NCBI GenBank assembly: GCA_022494885.1
Contig: JAGVSM010004908.1
Coordinates: 1 to 64,000, forward strand
Length of the DNA stretch: 64,000 nt
Direction of reading: 5' to 3'
Origin: Micrasema longulum
Lineage: Eukaryota > Arthropoda > Insecta > Trichoptera > Brachycentridae
Below the pieces are notes generated by a model. It made no database searches. It was not told the DNA's origin and saw nothing but the letters and a program-made list of their open reading frames with translations. This document shows positions 1 to 11,399 of this stretch, piece by piece (the first letter of the stretch is position 1; each line of letters begins with the position of its first letter). The translations under genes were made by a program, and so were the position numbers.

Positions 1-321
1 GGACAGCATTTACTTATTTTTATAAAATTTTGCATATTTATGTCTTTTTGGTATCTAGAGATGATTTAAATATCTTTAAAAAAATTTAAATATATTTTAG
101 AATTTGAAAAACTTACCACAAATTATAAAAATAAAAATAATAAAATCTGGCAAAGTGTATGAAACTGAAAAAAGCATATTGAAAAACTCCAAGAAAGTAT
201 AAACTGACAGAAAAATAATAAAATCAAGTTTATTTAAAAATGTTTTTTTTTTTTTTTATAAAAAACAATTGTTTTAAATACGACACAATACCAAAAAACC
301 ATCGAATCACACACAAACTCT

Positions 322-735
322 TAATGAGGAATTTCAGCCCTACAGGAAATTAGATACATAAAATGTTTTCTTGCGCGCGGTAAAAATTAGAGCATCTAAT
401 TGTACTTCAAAGTTTCTTGAAAATGTAAAAAAAAAGAATAAAAAATATTTTAATAAAAACGTACTTCTTTGAACGACGTCACTGATTCATATAAACTAAC
501 CGATCATATGAGAGCTGTGAAGGATATCCGGTTTGCTTACCGTAAACGAACTAACCGGGAGAACTGACAGAGAAGAACCTCTGACGTCACACGCGGAGTT
601 ATTTCAGAAATACAAAACTTTAAAAAAATCATAGCGCTGGTAATACGATATATAAACATATTTTTTTACATTGGCTTGGTTTTATAGTCTATTAACAAAT
701 AAATTCAAAATTAAAAAAGACTGAAATTTCTCATT
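322..735 (+). mobile_element. MITE-A copy 1, full length
   Basis: About 415 bp bounded by inverted ends AATGAGGAATTTCAG and CTGAAATTTCTCATT. Internal hallmarks are a GCGCGCGGTAAAAATTAGAG block, two ACGTC-centred sites (GACGTCAC near 474 and 582) and an AATCATAGCGCTG block. No coding capacity. It is one of about ten copies in this window, so the ends are defined by comparison. Confidence 0.85.
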
Positions 736-1045
736 GCTGCTCCAACTTTCATTCCATTTTTAAAAAACAACATTTTAAATAAATTTTTAATTTGTTCCCC
801 GCTAAACATAATATTGTGGGAGCTTATTGCATATACGAGTTAGTAAATTTTTAACGTGATTCCAAATTGCTGTATTATTTAAAAAACAATAAAATCTGGC
901 ACTCATCTATCTGGATAATAGGAGTTTTACTGTAATACTTCATAAATTTACAACATAATAACAAACTCAAAATCAAGGCTTAAATTTAAAAACTGATAAC
1001 TACTTGAATAATCATATTTTTTTATATTTAATCTAAATTTTGAGA
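736..1045. other. no gene seen
   Basis: AT-rich DNA between MITE-A copy 1 and a family B repeat; nothing recognised. The same is true of 1-321. Confidence 0.5.
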
Positions 1046-1350
1046 AGAGAATATGGGAGTCTGGACAATTACAGGGATTATGACCTGTCATTGGCTGCTT
1101 AAGTGGCCGCTTTACATACTATGCAACATTCACTATTTTGCCTATCTTTAAACATCCGCATTTCCTCAAGTCTTACATCTGTGGAAAAAAAAGAGCTGAA
1201 ACCTTTATTATATGGGTGAGATCCATCCGTCTGAACCGATTCACCTACTAGACTACGCCTAAAATTTTATTAATTTTTAAGCTCCTTATACTAGTTTGTT
1301 TAATCAACAGTGTTTTTAGTATGTCCAAATGTTTAAAGATGGCTGTATTT
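1046..1350 (+). repeat. repeat family B copy (unknown class)
   Basis: Core GAATATGGGAGTCTGGAC, TTATGACCTGTCATTGGCTG, AAGTGGCCGCTTTACA and AAAGAGCTGAAACCTTTATT, ending GTTTTTAGTATGTCCAAATG. The same order recurs at 13.2 kb and 61.0 kb and, shorter, at 16.5 and 23.7 kb. No terminal repeats or coding capacity seen. Confidence 0.75.
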
Positions 1351-2244
1351 TCTTTCTCGGTAGTTATTTCACTATAAATTTATTGCAACAATGAGGGAAA
1401 ACATTTTTGAGAACGGAAAATAGAAGTCAAGGTGTTCGTTTTCCTCATTGCATTTTCATAATTTCAAAAACGTTATTTTCAATTCTTATATTATTTACTT
1501 GGTTATTTATTTAAATTTAAGCAATTTTAGTTTTTTTAACAATAGTCTTTTAATATTAGGACAAAACTACTTATAATTTCAAACGCAAAAATCGCCATCT
1601 TAGGACAGGCTGAGCCACGTTAGGAGGCTAACCTTACCTAAGGACTTAAATGAAATTAAAATTAAAAGTGTTATATAGATTCTTTGGTAATAAATATGTA
1701 TATTTGTGCAATAATTTTTTTTTTTTTTTTTTGAGTACGTAAAATGGTGTTTGTGCTCTTGTGCGTGTGGGTGTGCTTTGAATTGTGAATATAGGTGGGA
1801 GAACTTTATTCCTACAGATAGCTACAATATGTATTTTTTGAAATAGGTGAGTTTTTTGCGAATTAAATAAATCAAAATAAGTGGTCTCTGAATAGGTGCT
1901 ACAATTTACCAGCCTCAAAAGCGCGTCCTGTCTCCTCGCCTTCTTGTACCCGACTCTGATTTCCAGTAGTAATAGGATAATTAGCATTCGCATTCGCATC
2001 GTTAATAATGAACTTTGATAATATTAACAAGTGCTAAATGACCTTTCTAAATTAAATTAAATGCTAAGCATAGTAAAATTTGGTTTGGCTTTATTACTTT
2101 ATTATTTAAGTAATGTAGGTACTGTTCGAATTCGTATTTATTGAAAAGCTATCAAAAGTTTTTTTTAAATGAAAACTTGATTATTTTATTCCGCTATTTA
2201 AATGATAATGCCCCGCCCATTAAATTGTGGGGCAAAATTAAAAA
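1351..2244. other. no gene seen
   Basis: AT-rich. A 117-codon open frame on the - strand (1646-1999) ends in poly-Lys low complexity and matches nothing. A (GT)-rich patch lies at 1750-1780. Confidence 0.45.
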
Positions 2245-2495
2245 AAAATGTAAAAATAATTTTATTTTTCATAAAAACGAACTACTTTGAATGACGTCAC
2301 TAGTTAATGTGAATCAACCAATAATGAGAGATTTGTAAAAGACTTCCGGCTTACGGTAAGACAACGGACCAATCGGCAGAACTGACCGAGAAGAAGCAGA
2401 AGAAAACTTGAGACGTTCCACGCTGAGTAATTTTAGAAACACAAAACTCTAAAAAATAATAGCGCCGAAATACGATACATAAAAAAAAAAAATGT
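2245..2495 (+). mobile_element. MITE-A copy 2, partial
   Basis: Internal part of the same element: CGAACTACTTTGAATGACGT, CTTCCGGCTTACGG, ACGTTCCACGCTGAG and AATAATAGCGCCG in the expected order. Both terminal repeats are missing or unrecognisable. Confidence 0.7.
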
Positions 2496-2584
2496 GTAAT
2501 TTATAAATTAAGTTTATTGTAAAAGTGAAAACACTCCCTCCACTTACCCTAAAAACCGTTTTAAAGGTCGTGGAGCTTACTTAT

Positions 2585-2860
2585 TAGATTTCCTTATCAT
2601 CATCACATCATTCCTTTTGCGAACCTAATGCATAGGGCACTGCATTGGTACACCAATCGCAGCGTATCTTGATCATTTTTGTTGCATGAAGGTAAGATGT
2701 CTAGTCTTCACTTCCGGTACCAGTCCTGGGACTATGAAATATCATAGTGTGAAAGAACCTTTTTAAATAAATATTTCATATCAACTATGTCGGGAATCGA
2801 ACCTGAGACCTTTTGCATGGTAGGAAAACGCGCTGACCATTACGCCGCGAGGCCGACGCG
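2585..2860 (-). repeat. tRNA-derived SINE S1, copy 1
   Basis: On the - strand a tRNA-like head with A-box-like TAATGGTCAGCGCG and B box GGTTCGATTCCCG (2792-2803 reversed), a body with ATTTAAAAAGG and ACTGGTACCGGAAGTG, and a tail of GATGATGA-type triplets. The head resembles a tRNA, but the copy has no acceptor stem and diverges, so it is not a tRNA gene. Confidence 0.75.
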
Positions 2861-3089
2861 AGATTTCTTTACACCGAGCTCATACTAAGAAATGACTTTA
2901 CCCGGAACAACTATTTATACGGATAAGAAAAGGGTTACTTATAAAAACATTTGCGACCTAGAATAACTATACTTAGCTTATCCCATCGTAAATTTTTGAC
3001 CATGTGACATTTTTACATACATTTATGAACAAGCTGCGTAGCAGCTTGCGCAGCTACAAATCATCATCAACATTATTCTCCTTTCCGCT

Positions 3090-3393
3090 TTTAATCTCAA
3101 GGTGGAGTTTTATCACCATTACTATTTTCCCTGTTTATTAATCCGATAGCAGATTGTCTCATTTGTTCATATCATCTCTATGCAGATGATTTACAACTAT
3201 ATCTTCATTGCAGACCTGAAAACACCAGCGAAGTAATAGAATCGATGTGTTAACTAATAAACCCATCTAAAACATAAATTATGTTTGCGGGTAGTCAAAG
3301 ATTGCTTAGTAAGCTAGACGTATCTTCACTTAATCCTCTTAATGTCAATAGTACCAATATTCAATACAGGAAATCCGTAAAAAATCTAGGAAA
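3090..3393 (+). pseudogene. LINE reverse-transcriptase fragment with intact catalytic box
   Basis: Reads GGVLSPLLFSLFINPIADCL and then SYHLYADDLQLYL..., the palm domain of a non-LTR retrotransposon reverse transcriptase with the catalytic YADD. Further on, a SVKNLG string matches the conserved end of the RT palm. Stops occur after IESM. Only about 100 residues remain, and the copy is cut off by a SINE at 3394. The clade cannot be named from this piece. Confidence 0.7.
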
Positions 3394-3625
3394 ACAAATG
3401 CTGCATTGGTATACCAATCGCATCTTATCTTGATCATTTTTTGTTACATGGAGGTAAGAGGTCAGTTTTGGGCTTCAGGAGCCAGTCCAGGGACTATAAA
3501 ATATTATGGTGAAAAAACATATTTTTAAAATAAATGTTTCATGTTAACTATGCCGGGAATCAAACCCCAGATCTCTTACGTGGTAGACAAACGCGCTGAC
3601 CACTACACCACTAGCCTAACTTTAC
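3394..3625 (-). repeat. tRNA-derived SINE S1, copy 2
   Basis: Same head (ACCACTAC, GCGCTGACC, GGGAATCAAACCCCAG reversed) and body as copy 1. It interrupts a LINE reverse-transcriptase fragment that ends at about 3393. Confidence 0.72.
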
Positions 3626-3958
3626 CAACAGTTACAAAATACGTTATTTCTATTAGTATTAATACCAAAACAAAACGAACTAAAAAAATGTCAAACACAA
3701 TAGACGAAATCAAGTCGATCAAGATCTATTAGGATAGTTACTTTTTGATTTTTATTTTAATAGTAATTTACACTAGGAATTTCTCCTCAAAGAACAAACT
3801 GTAAATAAGCAATATTTTCTTGGCGTTACGAAACTTTTAAAAGGGAATGTTCAATGCATAATGCTTTTTTTCATCTATTGATATATTTTACATGCCCCTT
3901 AATTTATTTCAAAATAAATTAAGACACATTATTTCTGGTTGCGATACGATCCCACTTA

Positions 3959-4078
3959 CTATTTAATGACGCTCACACTTACACACACCTTAACACCACA
4001 CTAATACACTTACACACACATCTACACTTACTCACACATCTACACTTACTCTCATACAAATACACATAAACACACCCT
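3959..4078. repeat. CA-rich minisatellite
   Basis: Imperfect tandem repeats of CACACTTACACACA / CACATCTACACTTACTC units over about 120 bp. Confidence 0.75.
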
Positions 4079-4689
4079 TTTGTTGTAACACAATTAAATA
4101 ATATACATGATTCTTATTTAGAAACTTGCTGGTTTGTCTTTAAGCCGTATTTTTTTTTAATGTTATTATATCGTTGTCGACTGTTTATTTCTTTAAAATA
4201 AATAAATAAATAATTGAAAAAGAAGATTCTTAGATATAACATGCAAATTGACATTGGCCATAAAAACAATAAATTACATACCAAAATATGTTATTGGTAA
4301 ACATTTAGACAATTGGATGTATATATTGTTATTTAATTAATTTAAATATGTTATATTTAATATCTTTTATGACATAAATACTGTAAAATTTAACAAGGAT
4401 CGTTATCAAAACATCTGCTTAAGAAAATGTATATGTATGTTATGTAAATTTGGTCATCGTTCATCATGTTGTGACAAAATTGAACCGCTCTCATTGAGAA
4501 AAAAAAACGCATTGAAGAAAGTCACATGCGCGTTGTTCTACAATAACAATGTTTGTTGTCTTTCCTCTCAAACTGACACTAAGCTGATTCGCAATAGCAA
4601 TAGCACTTAACTCGCAAAGCTATTTGCTTTAACATGCTAATCAAATTTACCAAAATAGCAATATTTTTTTATTTCTTGTCTCTGGTCCA

Positions 4690-4880
4690 AGTTCACATCT
4701 TAGTCCCCCCAAATCCGTGGAGTGTCCCCCCGTTCTGTCCTACAGTATTCCACACTGCGCTCCCTTATCGCTACTTTCCACGTGAACGCGTTCGTTACAC
4801 CACCCCCGAACCCATCCCCCACCCTCTACGATTTTCCCTCCCCCGAGCCTCCACTCCCCCGAATTCTCAGAGGACTCCAG
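4690..4880. other. C-rich, pyrimidine-biased island
   Basis: CCCCCCAAATCCGTGG, CCCCCCGTTCTGTCC, ACCACCCCCGAACCCATCCC and similar: strong C over G skew for about 190 bp. Frames through it are open by composition but match nothing, and no toy exon features (paired box) are seen. Origin unknown. Confidence 0.45.
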
Positions 4881-5118
4881 ATATGAAGTTAATACATTTA
4901 CGGTGCAAAAGTTGTCAGGCTTAAGGTTATGCGTTATTCGGCTCTTGGAACGAAACATAACATCATTTATTTTAAACAAACACAATTTTGCGTGTTAAAT
5001 ATCTCAACAGAGAAGAAAAATACAATATGTAATTCGAGACTTTTACGTTTTTATCAAGTACCTAATTTTTTTGCTGTCACCTATAATGTATAAGAGAAAC
5101 AGTTTTATCTGCGTTAAA

Positions 5119-5541
5119 AATGAGAAAATTCAGTGTTTTTTTTTAAAAAAAATTATTTGTTAATAAACTATGAAACTAAGCAAAAAAATGTTTTTAATAT
5201 CAGTATATCGTATTATCAGCGCTACGATTTTTCAAAGTTTTTATTTCTGAAATATTTCCGCGTGTGACGTCAGAGGTTCTTTTCCGGTTATTCTCGATCA
5301 GTTCTTCCCATTGGCATTCACGGCAAGCAAACCGGAAGTCTTTCATAACTCTCATATCATGGGTTGATTTATATGAACCAGCGACGTCATTCAAAGTAGT
5401 TCGTTTTATGAAATATTTTCTTATAATTATTTTCGTATATTTTCAGGAAAATTTGTCTTCCGATTGAATGCTCTAATTTTTACCGCAAGCAAGAAAACAT
5501 TTATTGTATCCAATTTCCCATAGGGCTGTTCCCAATAAGAA
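5119..5541 (-). mobile_element. MITE-A copy 3, reverse orientation
   Basis: Reverse copy from ATGAGAAAATTCAG to CCCATAGGGCTGTTCCC. It has TATCAGCGCTACGATTTTTC, a perfect TGACGTCA at 5264-5271 and GCGACGTCATTC at 5381. The ORFs that can be drawn through it are chance. Confidence 0.8.
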
Positions 5542-5623
5542 AAAAAATATTGTGATCCAGTATTACAAACGTCATCGGTACACATCGAAACAGTATAAAA
5601 TAAAATCGATATTTCGGTATCTT

Positions 5624-5858
5624 GGGTCTAAAGGGGCCAATATCAGATTTAATTTTTCTTGCCAACATTTTGTAAAGGGTTGATGGCAATGAAAAAATAC
5701 GCATATTTAAAAAAAATATATATACGTACATATGCGGTAGTGTTTTCTTTTTGATAATAGTTTCAAACACCTTAAACAGTTTATTATAGCGTCACAAAAT
5801 AGCTCTAAAATTACTCTGCCGTTACATAGTGATTTACGACATTGGCCCTTTTAGACCC
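5624..5858. repeat. inverted repeat, possible degraded MITE
   Basis: GGGTCTAAAGGGGCCAAT (5624) and ATTGGCCCTTTTAGACCC (5841) are inverted with one mismatch, 235 bp apart end to end. The interior is AT-rich with no ORF of note. Confidence 0.55.
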
Positions 5859-6029
5859 CAGACATAGATTTTAAACGAAAATGTGTATATTTGTATGAAA
5901 AAATGTGTGTATTCGTCGGTAACCTGTAATTAAACTTGTTTCGAAAAAAAAATGTGTATTTACATATTCTACTTTTTAGACAGAAAATTTTATTAATTTG
6001 TAGGTAAAATTGAAGATAAATGTTCACTT

Positions 6030-6279
6030 CCCATTGTAATCGGGGCCTGGGGCCATATTTAACAGAGCTTTCTTTAATTGTCCATAACGTAAAATCGAAT
6101 TTTGAGTACGAAAACGTGTTTATTTTTATGAGTTTTCATCTAAAACGTGTTTAATTACGTGTTAACGGTGAAGATACTTTGAGAGTTTTTTTAACAAATG
6201 TTCACATTTTTGCCGAGAAAATACTGTTTTACTTTATTGACAATTGAAAATAATATTGTTCCCATTGTAATCGGGGCCT
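6030..6279. repeat. direct repeat of a 19 bp word
   Basis: CCCATTGTAATCGGGGCCT occurs at 6030-6048 and again at 6261-6279, exact. Could be the ends of a small element or a local duplication. Confidence 0.6.
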
Positions 6280-6296
6280 TGGTACCGACGCAAATG

Positions 6297-6705
6297 CATG
6301 TAAATGAAGTACAGCATTAGAAAAACAAAGATGAAAGTAGGCCGAGTGCTGTCGAAAAGCGATCTCTCAGACGACGGCGTGTATAATAGGTGCACGAATG
6401 TCGAGATTCGACTTAAACAGCGTTGATTTGGACGCGTAGAACGAACGGACAGCGGGCGAACGACTACAAATATTTACGATGCGAATATTAATGGATGCGG
6501 AAAACGGGAAAGAGCTAGAAAATCAAGACATGATTAAATTTAACGATTACTTGAGATGGACATGTCGAATGTCGGAATAATCGGCACGCGTGTATGGGAA
6601 CATGTATGAATGTAGAGGAAACGAGGTCTGTATGCAAAGGCAGAATGGTATGGGGTTATATTACCATATCTGCCTACTGCTACGGGGAAACATAATACAT
6701 CAAAT
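6297..6705 (+). pseudogene. RTE-like LINE 3' end
   Basis: Degenerate reading frames show SAVEKRSLRR, CTNVEIR, and a final (V)CMQRQNG...GYI-ISAYC-GET. These are remnants of the conserved C-terminal stretch found in many insect LINE ORF2 proteins (LNAVEMRSLRRMCG, CKDRTMW, SAYPSG). The same DNA recurs at 9.2, 18.7, 21.4 and 29.0 kb. Stops and shifts are frequent. Confidence 0.6.
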
Positions 6706-6899
6706 GTTTTATTATAAAAATACTTTTATAAATTTGGGTGACAAAGTGTTGTTCCCTCTGACTATATACCTATTGCCATCCCACTTCATTAATCTGCACC
6801 GAGTTTACATTCCTTAAAAATAATTTAGTTAACTTTCCTTTATTTTACTCCGTGTATATTATTACAGTAACCTTCATATTGCGTTACATCATCCGACCA

Positions 6900-7480
6900 A
6901 CAAAAGGTGACCCACAATATTTTTATTTTTAAAACAAAAGCGCAACAAAACAAATAAAACAATGGCGGCCGTCACCTGTCATCGCATCCCTTTTTCCGCC
7001 AGAAAAAACTTCGGCGTGTAAAAAAATGCGAACTGCCGTTATTTTTTACGTAACGAAACACAATACTTGCCAGTTTGTCGGACGGGAGATGCAATTCCAC
7101 AGAAAAAATGACGATTCGGTGTTTTAGACATTTTCTCACGAATAAATTACGTGTACACATATTATTGGTGGATTGAATTTCTTCTAGCCGTTCTCCGTAT
7201 GTTGTGTTCTGTGGGTTCCTGTCAGTCAGATAATTTTGAAATACAAGGGTTTTTTGTAAATTTAATGACAAGCTGTTAGGCTGTCGAATGTCTCAAAAGC
7301 GTCCCGTGAAATAAGCGCGTTATGTGTATAAATTTGCGACAGATTTCTACTGACGCTGTTTGCCAACTGCGCTTGACTGTTTTTTTTAACAGAAAAATGA
7401 CCACAAAAACATAATAAGTTTTATCTGTACTGTATTTTTTAAACAAATTTTGCAAGCTAAAAAAGTTGTGCATAATAGTA
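6900..7480. other. unassigned, moderately GC-rich stretch
   Basis: Composition is less AT-rich than nearby DNA (CATCGCATCCCTTTTTCCGC, CAGTTTGTCGGACGGGAG, AAAGCGTCCCGTGAAATAAG). Two - strand frames of 99 and 88 codons run through it but show no known motif. It could be an old transposon or a conserved non-coding block. Confidence 0.3.
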
Positions 7481-7489
7481 TTCCTTGTT

Positions 7490-7565
7490 GTGTACTGCTT
7501 GATACTCGAGGTCCTGGGTTCGATTCTTGGGAGGATCGACATGAAATATTTGTTTTTTGAAGGTG
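7490..7565 (+). repeat. SINE S1-like head fragment
   Basis: GGTCCTGGGTTCGATTCTTG followed by GGATCGACATGAAATATT, the S1 B box and start of its body; the rest is gone. Confidence 0.5.
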
Positions 7566-7734
7566 GTCAAAACCGAAACCAAACAGAAACCGTCACAACT
7601 CGTCGCTTCAGTTCGTTTTTGTCCAACAGACCAAAACGCAAATCTGAAAAAATAGAGCTTCAAATTTTTTTTCTGCGAAATAGGCATAAATAATAACCCT
7701 TAACTTAAGACAAAATCGTTTTAAAAAAACCCTT

Positions 7735-8078
7735 ATATATCAAATATACACTACAGTTGGAATGCTTTTGACTTTAACAAATGATAAACGATAAAAACAT
7801 GAGTTTTTCTATATGACAAACAAAAATCTTATTTTGTATTTGACCAGTTTTAATGATATGAACCGTAAGATTTTTCTAGTGCTGTGGGTGTTTTCTGAAA
7901 ATTGAAAAACACCGTCTTTGTAATCGACACCATTTTCAGAAGGTGATTAAGGCAGTATTTTGTATGAAAGCGGTCTAGCTGTTTTTAGCTGAACATAGAT
8001 TGACCCTTCTGCACCCGATAACATCAATATCTTTTTTTTTAAATTGTGGACTGGCTGAATAACTACGTTCAATTATGA
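7735..8078 (-). mobile_element. hAT-like MITE-C, one end lost
   Basis: Reverse of the element at 15.6 kb: TTTTCTAGTGCTGTGGGTGT, AATCGACACCATTTTCAGAA, CACCCGATAACATCAATATC and terminal GAATAACTACGTTC. The end carrying the second terminal repeat is degraded. Confidence 0.7.
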
Positions 8079-8334
8079 CTAATGAAAACACACCGCACTA
8101 TAGGTAAAGGACAATAAGAAAACATACAGCCACATGGCGGCGGTATTTACCAACTATCTACAAAAGCATCTCTTCGGATATCCATCTTTATTTTGCTAAC
8201 CATAATATTGAAACAGTGCCTATTTATTGAGGATTTTACTGCTTGATTCTTGGCATGAACGCTTGACAAATTTACTACTATGCTCTTTGTTACCGTTTAC
8301 TTTTTGTCAATTTATTGATATAATTTTAACTTGC

Positions 8335-8820
8335 TAGAATTCCACTCGTTCATGCGCTTTGTAGTTGTATGACTATTGGTAATCTAGCTTCCATTTGTAA
8401 ATGCTATCAACAATTAAAACAAAAAAACCTTAAGGAGGGTCTAGAATTCCAACAGTCCATATGCTTAGTAGCTGCAAGACGTGTTTTTTTTTCAGTTTCA
8501 GTACTGCAGAGGGGCGTTTATTTAATAATTAAAAAATACAAATAAGAATTTGTTACCCACTAAGTCTAAAGACTTTTCGGTGGGACACATTTTTTATTTT
8601 TTTAATCTCACTAATTTTTTTATATCTATTATTGTTTTATATATTTTTTAAATTTCATTACCATACACTAAATTTGTTTGTCAATTTTTAAAATGTGTAA
8701 GTGTAGCTGTAGCTGAAAGACGCGCTGTAACCAAGTTCCTATCTATTATAATTTAAATTGGAAATGAGGAACTAGAATCTCAACCGGCCATGCGCTCTGT
8801 AGCTGCAAGATGTGCTGGGA
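8335..8820. repeat. dispersed local repeat of an ATGCGCT-GTAGCTG-AAGA word
   Basis: AGAATTCCACTCGTTCATGC / GCTTTGTAGTTG (8336), AGAATTCCAACAGTCCATAT / GTAGCTGCAAGACG (8440), GTAGCTGAAAGACGCGC (8708) and AGAATCTCAACCGGCCATGC / GTAGCTGCAAGATG (8774) share one plan. Four imperfect copies within 500 bp, origin unknown. Confidence 0.5.
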
Positions 8821-8979
8821 TATTTATTTACTGTACAGCGCCTTTGAGGTGATTTTTTAAAAAAATGCGCAATATAAAATATCCAACAATATATATACAG
8901 ATATACAAGAAAATTAAGAAAAAAACAAATAATCTGGTTGAGAGAAAAAAATTACAGTACTTTTTATAAACACCTACTT

Positions 8980-9070
8980 CATCATCATTCCCTTTCCGCA
9001 CCTAATGGTACACTGGTACACCAATTAGTCAGCTACTGGTGGCTAGGTCAGTTGTGCAAGTAGGATCCTT
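8980..9070 (-). repeat. SINE S1 tail fragment
   Basis: TTCATCATCATTCCCTTTCC and CACTGGTACACCAATTAG match the 3' part of SINE S1 only. Confidence 0.5.
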
Positions 9071-9179
9071 TGTTTTCTAGGGGGAAAAAGTGAATTCTAA
9101 ATTTAATACTATTACTCCTTCTATCACCCAGCAAATAGGCTAAAAATTTCCGTGGCTTTAAACAGGTAAAAAAATATTA

Positions 9180-9395
9180 CATTATGACGAGGACGACCAA
9201 GGAAGACGTAGCATAACCAGATAAACCAAAATCTTTAGTCTGATCATGTCAAAAGCAGACACAACTGAGAGGCATGATGATAATATTTATGAATGTGGAA
9301 GAAGCTAGGAACGTATATCAGATGTGTACGGCGGTCCATCCTCTCTGCCTAACCCTACGGGGAAATTGCACGATTGTAGTAGTAGTAGTGCGAAT
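9180..9395 (+). pseudogene. RTE-like LINE 3' end, short copy with TAG-repeat tail
   Basis: AGGACGACCAAGGAAGACGT, GAATGTGGAAGAAGCTAGGA and CCCTACGGGGAAATTGCACG match the last ~200 bp of the 6.3 kb copy. It ends in GTAGTAGTAGTG, a short 3' repeat such as RTE-type elements carry. Confidence 0.55.
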
Positions 9396-9564
9396 GTTTG
9401 GACACACTCGGTAAATATTGTTGATTGAAGTATTACGGTTACCTGATTATTTTTTCATTAGATTTATTACGTCGGACATTTGTTGCAACCGTCAAATTGA
9501 AAATTCCTTTCTTAGCTAAATGTTTTTGTGAGATATTTGATATTATATTTACTAGAAGACTCGC

Positions 9565-9615
9565 GGTTTAACCCTTTGCCAGCCAGGTGAGCCAGGCGAG
9601 TTATCTCGCCGCGAA
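9565..9615. other. possible lone piggyBac-type end
   Basis: TTTAACCCTTTGCCAGCCAG follows the TTAA-CCCTTTG form typical of piggyBac termini and is followed by short GAG/CTCGCC inverted words. No matching second end was found nearby. Confidence 0.25.
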
Positions 9616-10044
9616 ATCTGAGACTATAAAACCGATAAGCGTGTCTTTAATCCTGTACGAAGTATGCCACTCATAGTTTCCACTTCTTTGCGTTAATCGA
9701 CTTCAACACAATCTACATTGCATCAAAAATATTATCATTGTTTCTAAACTGCATTGTTTGGTTATTATTATCATAAATAATCATAAATCTTTTGCTCATT
9801 ACGGTTTACGTAGGTGGACATAATCGAAGGACATGCTTGGCAAGATGTCTAAAAGTATATTATGCAAATTTTGTACGTAAGATAGATAATACTGATGATT
9901 GTAGATATTTTTCGATAATACTCCCACACCTAGTCAATATCTTTTTTAAACTATGTAGGTGTCTGCATAGTTTAGAGTAAAAGTAAATTTCTGCTTTACG
10001 CTTTTTATATTGTATTTTCTATAACTTTACATAATATATTATTT

Positions 10045-10570
10045 TATTCGATTAAAAGTCTTCAAAATGGAAAGTGGTCGAAAGTGAGTATTTTCGACAC
10101 CTCCTTCTGGTCGCGTTCATTCAAGGGAATAAAGTGCCTTATTTGTTGTATTTTTTGTTATGTCCTCTTGTTCTCATCATTTAGAAAAAAACGGACGCAA
10201 TTTATGTTACCACCAACGAATTTTGAAAATGTTTTCATTTTCAATTGTATTTTTAAATTTGTAAATTGTTTATAACCTCTCTATGCGTAAAAGCCCTTTG
10301 GGCGTTAAAAAATAAATTAGTTAATAACATATTCTCCTTCATTATTTTACAACAAATTGGTCAATAATTCATAGCATCTTATCCGCACACTGCGCAAATA
10401 CCGTGAGCATGTTTGGCAGCTTTATTATATTATACTACAAGTGAGTCAATAATGTATTCTCCTTATTTGTTTTCTCCTTTATTCCCTCGATTGAACGCGA
10501 ACAAAAGGAGGTATCGAAAATGATTACACTCATCTTCTTGACATTCCATTTTAAAGGCTTGTAATCAAAT
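10045..10570. mobile_element. inverted-repeat element D
   Basis: The left arm (AAAATGGAAAGTGGTCGAAA, TTTTCGACACCTCCTTCTGG, TCGCGTTCATTCAAGGG) is repeated in reverse on the right (CCCTCGATTGAACGCG, AACAAAAGGAGGTATCGAAA, CATTCCATTTTAAAGGC). The arms are about 90-100 bp with mismatches; the interior is AT-rich and non-coding. Confidence 0.7.
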
Positions 10571-11399
10571 GTACAAGTTTGTATGTGGATGACACAGTGT
10601 GTGCATTCAGAAGTTTTCGTTTATCCTTAATAATTACCTCCATAAAAAAAGTTGATGAATTTCTGTAACTTTTTATATTTTTAAGTTAATTCATGCGAAT
10701 TTAATTAGTATTTTTTGATATTTCAGTTAAAGTGTTTTACTTTCAAATATGAGTATTTTAAATCAAATACAATTAAAATAAATTTAATAATGGTTCGTGA
10801 AGGAAATTTAATTATTACCTAAAACTATTCAAATACGAGTATCTGCACCACAATATGTCGGGTTATCGGAATCAAAATAAAAACTTTAAACAGGTAAAAA
10901 AAAAAACTGTTAGGTACTTATCACCTGTCTGGGAACTCAATTAAAAACGACGCGAAGCCTCTTTACTTATTAAATTAATGCGTCTTATAAAACTCGTAAT
11001 TTATAATATGTAATATATATTTTCATACACGTTCATATTTGAAAGGAGTTAAAGTTTATCAAATACTTCCATTTTAACGAAATCCTTTTACATTTTATGA
11101 CGCGTTGAATAATGAATAACGAAACTGATATATTAAATATTATTATATTCATAAAACGCACACCAAAACCACAAAAAGCAGGTTCCCTCTTTATACAAGC
11201 ATAGGTAAGTACTATATAAAAAAATGGATTAAGATCGGCGGTATAAATATTCACGCGTATGGCAACACCCACTTCGTTCTGCGTTCAATTTTCCCGCGTT
11301 ATATTTTCAGTAAACCCAGTTCATATGTTAGTAATAGGTTTCTTTCACTCTTTATTCTTTCAAAATACGTAATGTTTGATACTCAAGTACTTTGTAAGG
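10571..11399. other. no gene seen
   Basis: AT-rich intron or flank DNA without recognisable elements. Likewise 8080-8334, 9400-9560, 9620-10044 and 12713-13150. Confidence 0.45.

Noticed and set aside
3959..4078. CRISPR-like or telomeric array
   Set aside because: Units are irregular CA-rich minisatellite words without spacers, and there is no TTAGG.
4634..4924. 96-codon + frame (LVPPNPWSVPPF...) as an upstream toy exon
   Set aside because: No paired-box or linker similarity. The openness follows from the C-rich composition, and the opposite frame is also open.
9565..9615. A second full piggyBac element
   Set aside because: Only one TTAA-CCCTTTG end was found, with no inverted partner nearby. 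Listed only as a weak site.
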